This document shows positions 17,925 to 25,507 of a stretch of DNA of 64,000 bases, piece after piece (the first letter of the stretch is position 1; every line of letters begins with the position of its first letter). The position numbers and the translations under genes are program-made. Under the pieces are notes generated by a model that saw nothing but the letters and a program-made list of their open reading frames with translations, was not told the DNA's origin and did not search any database. The stretch is taken from assembly GCF_036017065.1 (NCBI RefSeq), contig NZ_JAYXHR010000001.1, positions 868,001-932,000 of the forward strand. Reading direction: 5' to 3'. This DNA is from Uliginosibacterium sp036017065 (GTDB lineage: Bacteria > Pseudomonadota > Gammaproteobacteria > Burkholderiales > Rhodocyclaceae).

Positions 17925-18528
17925 AGCGATGGTGCACCTCATCGACGACGATGAAGCGATCCGGGATGCACTGGGCTGGCTGTTCAAGTCGCGCAGCATC
18001 GCCACCGGCCAGTGGGCCAGCGCCGAGGATTTCCTCGCCGACTACAACAACCACATGAGTGGTTGCATCGTGCTCGACATCCGCATGGAAGGCATGAACG
18101 GCCTCACCTGCTTCGAGCAGCTGCGCAGCCGCGAATGCAGCATGCCGGTCATCTTCCTCACCGGCCACGGAGACGTACCGATGGCGGTGGCCGCCCTGCG
18201 CCAGGGCGCCTACCACTTCATCGAGAAGCCGTTCAACGACAACGAACTGGTGGACGTCGTCATCGGCGCCATGGACATGCACGCCCGCCACCGCGCCAGC
18301 CAGGCGCTGGAAGCCGGCGTGCAGGCCCGGCTGGAAACGCTGACCCCGCGCGAACGCGAGGTCATGGACCTCATCCTCGAAGGCCGCCTCAACAAACAGA
18401 TCGCCGACGACCTCGACATCTCCATGCGCACCGTGGAAGTCCACCGCGCCCGCATCTTCGACAAGATGGGCGTGCGCTCGGCAGTGGATCTGTCGCAACT
18501 GCTGGCGCATTACAAGCCGGGGCAGTAG
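17905..18528 (+). CDS. FixJ/DctR-type response regulator (LuxR helix-turn-helix)
   Basis: 207 residues. The receiver domain (about 8-125) has acidic pocket DDD14-16, phospho-acceptor D58 (CIVLDIRMEG), T in FLTGHGD and K in IEKPFND. The output domain (about 143-200) is a LuxR-type helix-turn-helix (LTPREREVMDLILEGRLNKQ). This is the FixJ/TtrR/DctR arrangement. Its start lies inside the kinase gene with AGGACGACAGG as ribosome-binding site, so the pair is translationally coupled. The likely targets are the divergent transporter genes. Confidence 0.94.
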   Translation: MADTMTEAMVHLIDDDEAIRDALGWLFKSRSIATGQWASAEDFLADYNNHMSGCIVLDIRMEGMNGLTCFEQLRSRECSMPVIFLTGHGDVPMAVAALRQGAYHFIEKPFNDNELVDVVIGAMDMHARHRASQALEAGVQARLETLTPREREVMDLILEGRLNKQIADDLDISMRTVEVHRARIFDKMGVRSAVDLSQLLAHYKPGQ

Positions 18529-18742
18529 ACCTGCATGCGTTGCCGGTCGCTGACTCGGCGGCGCAGTCGCTGATGCAATAGCAGCGCGTCGCTGGTTGAA
18601 ACCGTACGGAAGAAACAGGGAAGGGGGAATGCCGCCCGCCTTGGTTTAGGCAGCCGAAGGGCACGAATGCCAGACCTGCTTTACGGCCAAGGTCAGCCAG
18701 CCCACTGCGAGTTGAGGACTGCTTCCAGCGAAGAGCGGACGC

Positions 18743-20113
18743 CTAGTTATCTGACTTCGGTGGTTCCAGAACGGCTGACTCAGCGGACTCAACCTGAATT
18801 TGTTCCTTGCGAAACTGTTCGACCCTAGCCTCAATAGCTTCCTCTGCCGACATTGTCATCATCATGTTTAGAGGAATGACTACCTCGCAATCGATGGGCT
18901 CGAAATCGCCGCAAGTCAGTTCGGCAATACCATTGCCAAACACCCTGAAGAAGAACGTTGCGTAGGCTCGCACATCATTTTCATCAGGCTTATCTTCCCC
19001 ATATAGCAGTCCGCCGTCTTCAAGGTTCGTATGAATCCGGCCGCTCCGATAGTCCAGCCAAAACACTAGCAACACAGTCCGCCGTTCGTTTAGCAGGACT
19101 ATGCGAACCACGCCGTTTTCCACAGCATCTGCATGCATAGTCATTCGTGCCAAGCCGAGAATCGGACCGTCTGGCCAGATTCCGATCGCCACTATGAGTC
19201 CATTGAGCGCTGAAACATCCTCCGGCGTTCCACCACTCCTAAGCGTGGTCAGAGTGTCCTCACTGAGCAGCTCGTCCCAAGGCACCAGTCGATCCCTAGT
19301 GCGATACTGCGACCGTGAGTCTGGAACCTTCAACTCATCGCGGATGTAGATGCGCGCTAGCTCTTCAATGACTACAAGATCCGCGGAGAGGCGCTTCCGA
19401 TCCGCAGGAATATCTGGATCCACAATCTCGCCATCAAGCGAGGCATGCGCAACCGCGCAGCGGCCGCTGTCAAAGAGATGCTCGCTTACGTCGACACCGG
19501 CAGCACGCAGCTCCGCAACACGCTCTCCCGCTCTATCGGTAAGTTGGTCAATGTGATCCGTGATCCATTTTCCACGTCCGCGCCCATCACGAAACTGCGA
19601 TTCGATGACTTTGTAGAAGCTGAGAAATGCGTAGCTATCGTGGATTTCGTCAAGTCGCTTTCCTTCGCGCCAAAACGCGAGAGCCTTCCGAACGTTCTCG
19701 TCCTCAATAACCGGCATGTGGTTGCAGTTGAAGGACTTGGAGCCAGCGATACCCATGGACGAGAAGACTGTGCGCCCCCCGTACAACACTGGATGACTGC
19801 TCCACAGGTAGCCGGACACGTCAACGTAGCCACCTGCAAACCAGCTTAGGATTGACGTGAACCGGTAAACCTTGCCGATCGCCGCATCTATGTCTTTGTC
19901 CCCATTGCATGCGATGGTGATGCAGGGGGGTGACGCTTTCCCATCGAGCTCTGATCCGCGCAGGAAATACTCATCACCTGCGTACTCAATACACACATCG
20001 AACGACGGCCACGGGATAGAAGATGCAACGCCCGCAGTCAACCAGCCCCTGCTACTGCGGAGCTTCGTGGCAACCGCATCGCCAAACGTGTGGCGGATAT
20101 AAGGGCTCTTCAT
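18743..20113 (-). CDS. Uncharacterised protein with HEPN-like Rx4H motif (MauJ-like), low-GC
   Basis: 456 residues from the ATG reading MKSPYIRHTFGDAV; the upstream extension of the frame is not credible. No signal peptide or membrane segment. The middle part (YAFLSFYKVIESQFRDGRG ... FDSGRCAVAHASLDGE) resembles the helical HEPN-type region of proteins annotated as MauJ/Apea-like, with R218-CAVA-H223 fitting the HEPN RNase Rx4-6H signature. Two 60-base stretches counted give 48% and 53% GC, against mid-60s around it, and codon use (AAT, TTT, ATA-type codons) differs, suggesting transfer. It stands alone between a response regulator and yegD. Function unknown; RNase or defence role is inference only. 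Confidence 0.75.
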   Translation of the reverse strand: MKSPYIRHTFGDAVATKLRSSRGWLTAGVASSIPWPSFDVCIEYAGDEYFLRGSELDGKASPPCITIACNGDKDIDAAIGKVYRFTSILSWFAGGYVDVSGYLWSSHPVLYGGRTVFSSMGIAGSKSFNCNHMPVIEDENVRKALAFWREGKRLDEIHDSYAFLSFYKVIESQFRDGRGRGKWITDHIDQLTDRAGERVAELRAAGVDVSEHLFDSGRCAVAHASLDGEIVDPDIPADRKRLSADLVVIEELARIYIRDELKVPDSRSQYRTRDRLVPWDELLSEDTLTTLRSGGTPEDVSALNGLIVAIGIWPDGPILGLARMTMHADAVENGVVRIVLLNERRTVLLVFWLDYRSGRIHTNLEDGGLLYGEDKPDENDVRAYATFFFRVFGNGIAELTCGDFEPIDCEVVIPLNMMMTMSAEEAIEARVEQFRKEQIQVESAESAVLEPPKSDN

Positions 20114-20142
20114 GCGGGGACTTCTACCGTGGGGACGGCCAC

Positions 20143-20148
20143 ATTCTA
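20143..20148 (-). promoter_or_regulatory. Possible -10 box of the low-GC gene
   Basis: TAGAAT on the minus strand, 30 bases before the ATG at 20113, a distance fitting a short leader. No good -35 hexamer is seen at 16-18 bases. Two GTCCCC copies lie between it and the start codon. Confidence 0.3.
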
Positions 20149-20303
20149 CTGCCGGCACATCCCCAATCTGGACAGGAATCTCGGTGCTGGCAACGGTCTG
20201 CAGTCTCCATCTGAAGTGGCTGCTGCGGCAGCGATGATTCACCTCACGCTTTGGCCGAACAACTGCCAAAACGTATCGCCTTCGAGCAAGCGCCCTCCGT
20301 ACT

Positions 20304-21563
20304 TCAGGCGTACCGCTGCCGCGCCACCACCGCCAGCCCGCAACCCACAGCACCTTCCAGGTCACCTTCCACCGCACGCGCAGCCGGGAACTGGCGGGCC
20401 AGCGCCTGGCGCAGCGCCGGCACGGCGGAGGAGCCGCCGGTGAAGAACAGGGTGTCGAGCTTGTCGGCTGAGACGCCGGCCTGATCCAGGCACTGTTGCG
20501 CGGACGCGCAGACGCGTGCCACTTCGTTGTCGATGGCGGCTTCGAAGTCGCTGCGGGACAGGGCGATGCGCAAGCCCTCCTCGGCTTCGTCCAGCGCCAG
20601 CATGGCCTGCGGCACGGCGGAGAGTTCGATCTTGGCGGCCTCTACCTGCATGGCCAGCTGGTGGCCAGCGTGCTTGTTCACTACGCTCAGCAGGCGGTCG
20701 AAGCGGCGGCCGTCGGCGACGCTGGGCGCGATGTCCAGGAAGCTGCGCCAGAACTTGCGGGCGTACACCTGGTTGATGGTGTGCCAGGTGGCGAGCAGGA
20801 AGAACACGCTGTTGGGGAAGGACGCGCCGTTCTTCAGCAGGCTGCCCATGCCCAGCTCCGGCATGACGCCGGCCAGCGACAGGCGCTTGTCGAAGTCGGT
20901 GCCACCCACGTGCACACCGCTGTTGCCCAGCAGGTCGCTGCTGCGGTCGGCTTGCCCACGCCGTTCCGGCGACAGGCGGATCAGCGAGAAGTCAGACGTG
21001 CCGCCGCCGATGTCCACCACCAGCACCAGCTCTTCGCGTTCGATGCCCTGTTCGTAGGCGTGCGCCGCGGCCAGCGGCTCGAACTGGAAGCTCACTTCGC
21101 GGAAGCCGAGACCCGCCACGATTTCCCGCAGCGTGTCTTCGGCCAGTTGGTCGGCCTCGCTGTCGTCATCCACGAAGCGCACCGGGCGCCCCACCACCAC
21201 CGCATCGAAGCTGCGCTGCACCTCGCGTTCGGCACGCTTCTTCACTTCGCCGATGAAGCAGCCGATCAGGTTGCGGAAAGACAGGTGGCGGCCGCCGACC
21301 TCGGTGCCGGCATCCATCAGGCCACTGCCGAGCAGGCTCTTCATCGCCCGCATCAGGCGGCCGTCATAGCCTTCCAGGTATTCCGCCAACGCGGCGCGGC
21401 CGAAGCTCAGCGAATCTTCGTCGAGGTTGAAGAACACGGCCGAGGGCAACGTGTATTTGCCGTCTTCCAGCGGCAGCAGGTGCGCGTGCGCATCGCCGGC
21501 ATCGCGGATGGCAACGGTGGAATTGGAGGTACCGAAGTCGATACCGCAGGCGGACAGACTCAT
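20304..21563 (-). CDS. yegD: Hsp70-family chaperone-like protein (YegD type)
   Basis: 419 residues: an actin-like ATPase domain with phosphate 1 motif CGIDFGTSNSTVAI at residue 6, VVGRPVRF, phosphate 2 LVVDIGGGTSDFSLIRL (about 193) and adenosine motif TLFFTGGSSAVPALRQALARQF (about 363). The protein ends right after the ATPase fold, with no peptide-binding beta-sandwich or lid, as in E. coli YegD. The substrate or partner is unknown. It is monocistronic in appearance, with a 145-base gap to the next gene. Confidence 0.88.
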   Translation of the reverse strand: MSLSACGIDFGTSNSTVAIRDAGDAHAHLLPLEDGKYTLPSAVFFNLDEDSLSFGRAALAEYLEGYDGRLMRAMKSLLGSGLMDAGTEVGGRHLSFRNLIGCFIGEVKKRAEREVQRSFDAVVVGRPVRFVDDDSEADQLAEDTLREIVAGLGFREVSFQFEPLAAAHAYEQGIEREELVLVVDIGGGTSDFSLIRLSPERRGQADRSSDLLGNSGVHVGGTDFDKRLSLAGVMPELGMGSLLKNGASFPNSVFFLLATWHTINQVYARKFWRSFLDIAPSVADGRRFDRLLSVVNKHAGHQLAMQVEAAKIELSAVPQAMLALDEAEEGLRIALSRSDFEAAIDNEVARVCASAQQCLDQAGVSADKLDTLFFTGGSSAVPALRQALARQFPAARAVEGDLEGAVGCGLAVVARQRYA

Positions 21564-21708
21564 GATCGAAAGGGGGAGGATCCGGACAACTGCCGGCGGC
21601 CGTACGGGCGCCCGCAGAAAAAGGGCGGCAAGCTTAAGGGCGGGCCGGCACGGGGGTCAATCGGAAAAATCGGGGAACGGACAACATCGCAAGCGGCGCC
21701 GGCAGCGC

Positions 21709-22635
21709 TCAGCGAAGGCTCGCGCCGGCCACCGTGGCGCCGGGCCAGCCGAACAACTCGGCAATCGCCTCGCGGTACATGCCATGGCCGATGGTGTTGG
21801 TGCTGTGGTGCGAGCCGCCCTCGACCAGCAACCACTTCTTGCGCGCGGGCGCGGCGTCGTACAGGGCCTGCCCCAGCGCCGGGGCGATAAGGCTGTCGTT
21901 GCCGCCATGCACGATGAGGACCGGCGCCTTGACCTTGGCGATCTTGCTGGCGGAGTCGAAGCGCTGCGTGATCAGCGGCGACACCGGCAGCCAGCCCCAT
22001 TTGAAGGAGCTGACCACGGCCGGGATCGAGGTGAAGGTGCCTTCCACGATGAGGCCATCGAGATCCGCCACGTTCGCCGCGAGGTCGATGGCGATGGCCC
22101 CGCCCAGCGAATGCCCAAACACGTAGCGCGGGCGGTCCGGGTGATTCTTCGCCAGCCAGGCCCAAGCCTGTCGTGCGTCCTCGTAGGCGGTGTCCTCGGA
22201 GGGCAGCTCGCCACTGCTGCGGCCGAAACCGCGGTAGTCGACACCCAGCACGGAGAAGCCGAGCTCCTGCATGCGGCGCATGCGTCCGGCACTGCCGCGC
22301 ACGTCCCAGCGGGCGCCGTGCAGGTACAACAGCACAGGCGCGTCGGCGCGGTCCGCCGGGTGCCACAGGGCGTGCAGCTTCGCCGGCGCGTTGTCTACGC
22401 GCGAATCGAACTCGATCCACACGTCCTGCATGCCCTCGGCAGCCATCATGCCGCCGCGCCAGGCGTCGCGGCTGGGCTGGAAGATCCATTTGCGCTGCTG
22501 TTCCTCCAAGCTCACGCAACCGGCGGAAATGGCAGCAGCGAGCCCCAGCAATACCGTCAGGCGGAACAGGGACAGGCGTCGGAACAGGGCACGTGCGAAA
22601 GGAACGCGTGTGAAAGGGGCGCGGGAAAAACGCAT
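21709..22635 (-). CDS. Alpha/beta hydrolase, lipoprotein-like
   Basis: 308 residues from the ATG reading MRFSRAPFTRVPFARAL. A strongly basic, Phe/Arg-rich N-terminus leads into a hydrophobic segment and lipobox-like LAAAISAGCVSLEE, so it is probably membrane anchored. The hydrolase fold shows the oxyanion stretch VLLYLHG, nucleophile elbow FGHSLGGAIA (Ser), acid region VLIVHGGNDSLI and catalytic His in EGGSHHSTN. This is the BEM46/DUF-type serine hydrolase group. Substrate unknown. The upstream in-frame extension lacks signal-peptide features. Confidence 0.85.
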   Translation of the reverse strand: MRFSRAPFTRVPFARALFRRLSLFRLTVLLGLAAAISAGCVSLEEQQRKWIFQPSRDAWRGGMMAAEGMQDVWIEFDSRVDNAPAKLHALWHPADRADAPVLLYLHGARWDVRGSAGRMRRMQELGFSVLGVDYRGFGRSSGELPSEDTAYEDARQAWAWLAKNHPDRPRYVFGHSLGGAIAIDLAANVADLDGLIVEGTFTSIPAVVSSFKWGWLPVSPLITQRFDSASKIAKVKAPVLIVHGGNDSLIAPALGQALYDAAPARKKWLLVEGGSHHSTNTIGHGMYREAIAELFGWPGATVAGASLR

Positions 22636-22796
22636 GTGCGGCAGACCGGCAGCGGGCAGAAAAAGTTCAGGCGAGGCGATGTCCGGCATGGTGGCAGGAG
22701 CGGCGGCACCGCCCGATGCAGCCTGCAACCAATCGCATGACACGGGAGCTGCGACGCCCCGCGGCGGCGTTGGTGTCGACTGGCCCTGGCCGCGAC

Positions 22797-23306
22797 CTAC
22801 AGCACCAGCGGGCGGTTGCCCAGCTCGTCCGGATTATTCCGGTCGCCCGCCGGGAAGTGCGTCGCGAGCAAGGCGGTGATCGCATCGATCAGCTGCACCA
22901 GCCCGGCCTCGCCACGGCCGGCGCGGAAGTGCCCGGTGGCATCGCTGACCAGCCGTTGCCAGGCGTCGGCAGGCACATGCGCATCGATGCCGCGATCCGC
23001 CAGCACCTCCAGGCGATGCTCCGCCATCAGCAGGTAGATCAGCACGCCGGAGTTCTCCTGCGTGTCCCATACGCCCGTCTGGCCGAACACCGCCAGCGCA
23101 CGGGCGCGCGCATCCACGCCGCGGGCGCCGGCCCAGCCCAGGCCGCCTTCGATCACCACCCGCAACTCGCCGCGATGCTGGCGCTCGGACGCGGCGACAT
23201 GCGCCTCCACCTCGCTGAGCACCTGAGGCGAAAACAACCTGCGCGCTTCCCGTTCGCCGCCCCACAGGTGGCGATAGAGACGTTGCAGCCCGTTCATCCT
23301 TGCCAT
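22797..23306 (-). CDS. TPM-domain protein
   Basis: 169 residues, starting MARMNGLQRLYRHLWGGERE one base after the stop of the upstream ygcG-like gene. Hydrophilic, with a TPM-type core (LRVVIEGGLGW ... WDTQENSGVLIYLLMAEHRLEVLADRGID). The second partner in LemA-YgcG-TPM clusters is commonly this soluble protein. A start three codons later (MNGLQ) is also possible. The long ORF extending to 23720 in this frame is a shadow of the neighbouring gene. Molecular function unknown. Confidence 0.85.
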   Translation of the reverse strand: MARMNGLQRLYRHLWGGEREARRLFSPQVLSEVEAHVAASERQHRGELRVVIEGGLGWAGARGVDARARALAVFGQTGVWDTQENSGVLIYLLMAEHRLEVLADRGIDAHVPADAWQRLVSDATGHFRAGRGEAGLVQLIDAITALLATHFPAGDRNNPDELGNRPLVL

Positions 23307-23307
23307 C

Positions 23308-24120
23308 TCACCAGCCTCCCGACGCGCCGCCGCCACCAAAACCACCGCCGCCACCGCCCCAGCCTCCACCCCCGCCGAAGCCACCTCCGCCGCCGCGATG
23401 GCGGGCCGTCTGCGACAGCACGTCCAGCAACACGCCGGTGGCCACGCCCTTGCCGAAGCCGCCACCCTGCGACGCGTAGTAGCTGCGCCGCCGCGCACCG
23501 CGAAGCGCCAGCACGATGACGACGATGATGAAGAACAGCGCCGACAGCGACATGGACAGCCCGGCCTGACCGCCCTGCGCCCGGCGATCCGGTGGCGGCA
23601 GGGCCTCGCCGCCGATGCGCGCGGCAATCCGCTCGATGCCGGCCGCAATGCCGGCGTGGAAATCGCCGCGCTGGAAATGTGGGGCGATGGTCTCGGCGAT
23701 GATGCGCTTGGCAATCGCATCCGGAATCGCCCCTTCCAGGCCGCGGCCCACTTCGAGGCGCAGCTTGCGGTCCTGGGTCGCGACGATGAGGATCACCCCG
23801 TCGTCGACGTTCTTGCGCCCCACCTTCCAGGCATCCGCAACGCGGATGCCATAGGCCGCGATGTCCTCCGGCTGCGTGGTCGGCACCAGCAACACCGCCA
23901 CCTGGCTGCCGCCCTGCTGCTCGATGGCCGCGAGTCGCGCCTCCAGGTCGTTGCGCTCGTCAGGCTTCAGCGTTCCGCTGGTGTCGGTGACGCGGGCGCT
24001 CAGCGGCGGAATGGCCGCAAGGTCCTGCGCCCGGGCCTGACCCTGAGTCAGTGCGAGCAAACCCGGCAGCAGGCCAAACGCGGCGAACACGGCGACCCGC
24101 AGGCCGCGCCAGATGGACAT
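23308..24120 (-). CDS. YgcG-type TPM-domain membrane protein
   Basis: 270 residues. Signal peptide (LRVAVFAAFGLLPGLLALTQGQARAQ), TPM domain about 35-165 (LSARVTDTSGTLKPDERNDLEARL, QVAVLLVPTTQPEDIAAYGIRVADAWKVG), a membrane segment (LSALFFIIVVIVLALRG, about 194-210), and a Gly-rich tail ending GGGGGFGGGGASGGW. The architecture matches proteins encoded next to LemA. It starts 3 bases after the lemA stop and is coupled to the following TPM gene. The three proteins probably act together at the membrane; the role is not established. Confidence 0.9.
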   Translation of the reverse strand: MSIWRGLRVAVFAAFGLLPGLLALTQGQARAQDLAAIPPLSARVTDTSGTLKPDERNDLEARLAAIEQQGGSQVAVLLVPTTQPEDIAAYGIRVADAWKVGRKNVDDGVILIVATQDRKLRLEVGRGLEGAIPDAIAKRIIAETIAPHFQRGDFHAGIAAGIERIAARIGGEALPPPDRRAQGGQAGLSMSLSALFFIIVVIVLALRGARRRSYYASQGGGFGKGVATGVLLDVLSQTARHRGGGGGFGGGGGWGGGGGGFGGGGASGGW

Positions 24121-24123
24121 GGC

Positions 24124-24759
24124 TTACTTGTTACCGCTGTTGCTGCCGCCGAAATCGACCTTGGGCGCGTCGGAAATCGCCTTCTCGTTCTCCACCGTGA
24201 AGCTGGGCTTCACGTCGTAGCCGAACATCTTGGCCGTCAGGTTGGTGGGGAAGCTGCGCACATGCACGTTGTAGGTCTGCACCGTCTGGATGTAGCGGTT
24301 GCGCGCCACGGTGATGCGGTTCTCCGTCCCTTCCAGTTGCGCCTGCAGGTCACGGAAGTTGGCGTCCGCCTTCAGGTTCGGATAGTTCTCGGACACCACC
24401 AGCAGTCGCGACAGCGCGCTGCTGAGCGAAGCCTGGGCCTGCTGGAAGCGCTCCATCGCGGCCGGGTCGTTCAACGTCTCGGGCGTCACCTGCAGGCTGC
24501 CGACACTGGCACGCGCCTCGGTGACCCGGGTCAGCACTTCCTTTTCGTGGTCGGCGTAACCCTTCACCACGTTCACCAGATTGGGCACCAGGTCGGCACG
24601 TCGCTTGTATTGGTTGAGCACCTCGGCCCAGGCGGACTTCACCGCCTCGTCGTTGGCCTGGATCTGGTTGTAACCGCAACCGCTGAGCAGCGCTGACAGG
24701 CAGACAGCGGCCAGCAGCGAACGGAACATCGACAGGCTTGGGAAGGAAGGCATGCGCAT
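24124..24759 (-). CDS. lemA: LemA family protein
   Basis: 211 residues from the ATG preceded by AGGAGATGTC. N-terminal lipoprotein-like signal (LLAAVCLSALLSGCGYN) followed by the LemA helical domain (NDEAVKSAWAEVLNQYKRR, LVPNLVNVVKGYADHEKEVL, NRYIQTVQTYNVHVRSFPTN). LemA proteins are membrane-tethered, extracytoplasmic or cytoplasmic coiled domains of unclear role. First gene of the lemA-ygcG-TPM operon. The long N-terminal extension in this frame overlaps the next gene and is not real. Confidence 0.93.
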   Translation of the reverse strand: MRMPSFPSLSMFRSLLAAVCLSALLSGCGYNQIQANDEAVKSAWAEVLNQYKRRADLVPNLVNVVKGYADHEKEVLTRVTEARASVGSLQVTPETLNDPAAMERFQQAQASLSSALSRLLVVSENYPNLKADANFRDLQAQLEGTENRITVARNRYIQTVQTYNVHVRSFPTNLTAKMFGYDVKPSFTVENEKAISDAPKVDFGGSNSGNK

Positions 24760-24905
24760 GACATCTCCTGGACAGGGTGCGTGTGACATCGCGTGTGGAA
24801 GCCGCGTGTAGGATCTTCTTTCGCTGGCACCACGAGCGTGCCAGCAGGGCAAGCGCGATTCTGGCCCCGAAAGCCTGCAGGGGGAAGTCAGCCGGGTCTG
24901 ATAAA

Positions 24906-25352
24906 TCAGGCCAGGCGGGCCAGCAGGCGATCGAGCTGGTTGGCGAAGGCCTGGCGGTCGGCCTGCGAGAACGGCGGCGGCCCGCCGGTCTGCACGCCGC
25001 TGCTGCGCAGGCCTTCCATGAAGTCGCGCATGGACAGGCTCTCGCGGATGTTGGCGGCGGAATACAGCTCGCCGCGCGGATTGAGCGCCGTCCCGCCGCG
25101 CTCGATGACCATCGCCGCCAGCGGAATGTCGGCCGTGATGACCAGGTCGCCCGCCTGCACCTGGGCGGCGAGGTGGTGGTCGGCCACGTCGAAGCCGGCC
25201 GGCACCTGCACCGCGCGCACGTATTGCGAGGGCGGCACGCGCAGCATCTGGTTGGCCACCAGTGTGGTCATGATCCGCTTGCGCTCGGCGGCGCGGAAGA
25301 GAATGTCCTTGATGACGGCCGGACAGGCGTCGGCATCGACCCAGATGTTCAT
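24906..25352 (-). CDS. yaiI: YaiI/YqxD family protein (UPF0178, DUF188)
   Basis: 148 residues starting MNIWVDADACPAVIKDILF, the hallmark of the family; ADHHLAAQVQAGDLVITADIPLA and the NIRESLSMRDFMEGLRSSGV segment are also conserved. It belongs to the PIN-like nuclease superfamily by fold prediction, but biochemical function is unproven. It stands alone, 146 bases before lemA and divergent from the spermidine-synthase-like gene. Confidence 0.93.
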   Translation of the reverse strand: MNIWVDADACPAVIKDILFRAAERKRIMTTLVANQMLRVPPSQYVRAVQVPAGFDVADHHLAAQVQAGDLVITADIPLAAMVIERGGTALNPRGELYSAANIRESLSMRDFMEGLRSSGVQTGGPPPFSQADRQAFANQLDRLLARLA

Positions 25353-25507
25353 TACCGCAGTGTCTCACTTCCCCTGCGTACAGGGGGTATGCCGCGGGGG
25401 CGGACACCGCTAGAGTTGCGGGGTTTTTGCTTGCTGCATCACTGGATAGTTCCGGCGATCAAGGCTGCATGGCGCCGGCCCCGACACCCCTGCAAGGAAG
25501 CGTCGCC

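Noticed and set aside
18529..20303. Mobile element or integration site around the low-GC gene
   Set aside because: No transposase, integrase, tRNA end or clear flanking direct repeats were seen on either side.
22797..23720. 307-codon ORF extending the TPM gene upstream
   Set aside because: The extension overlaps the ygcG-like gene antiphase and is Arg/Ser/Pro-rich; an internal ATG one base after the ygcG-like stop fits the cluster.
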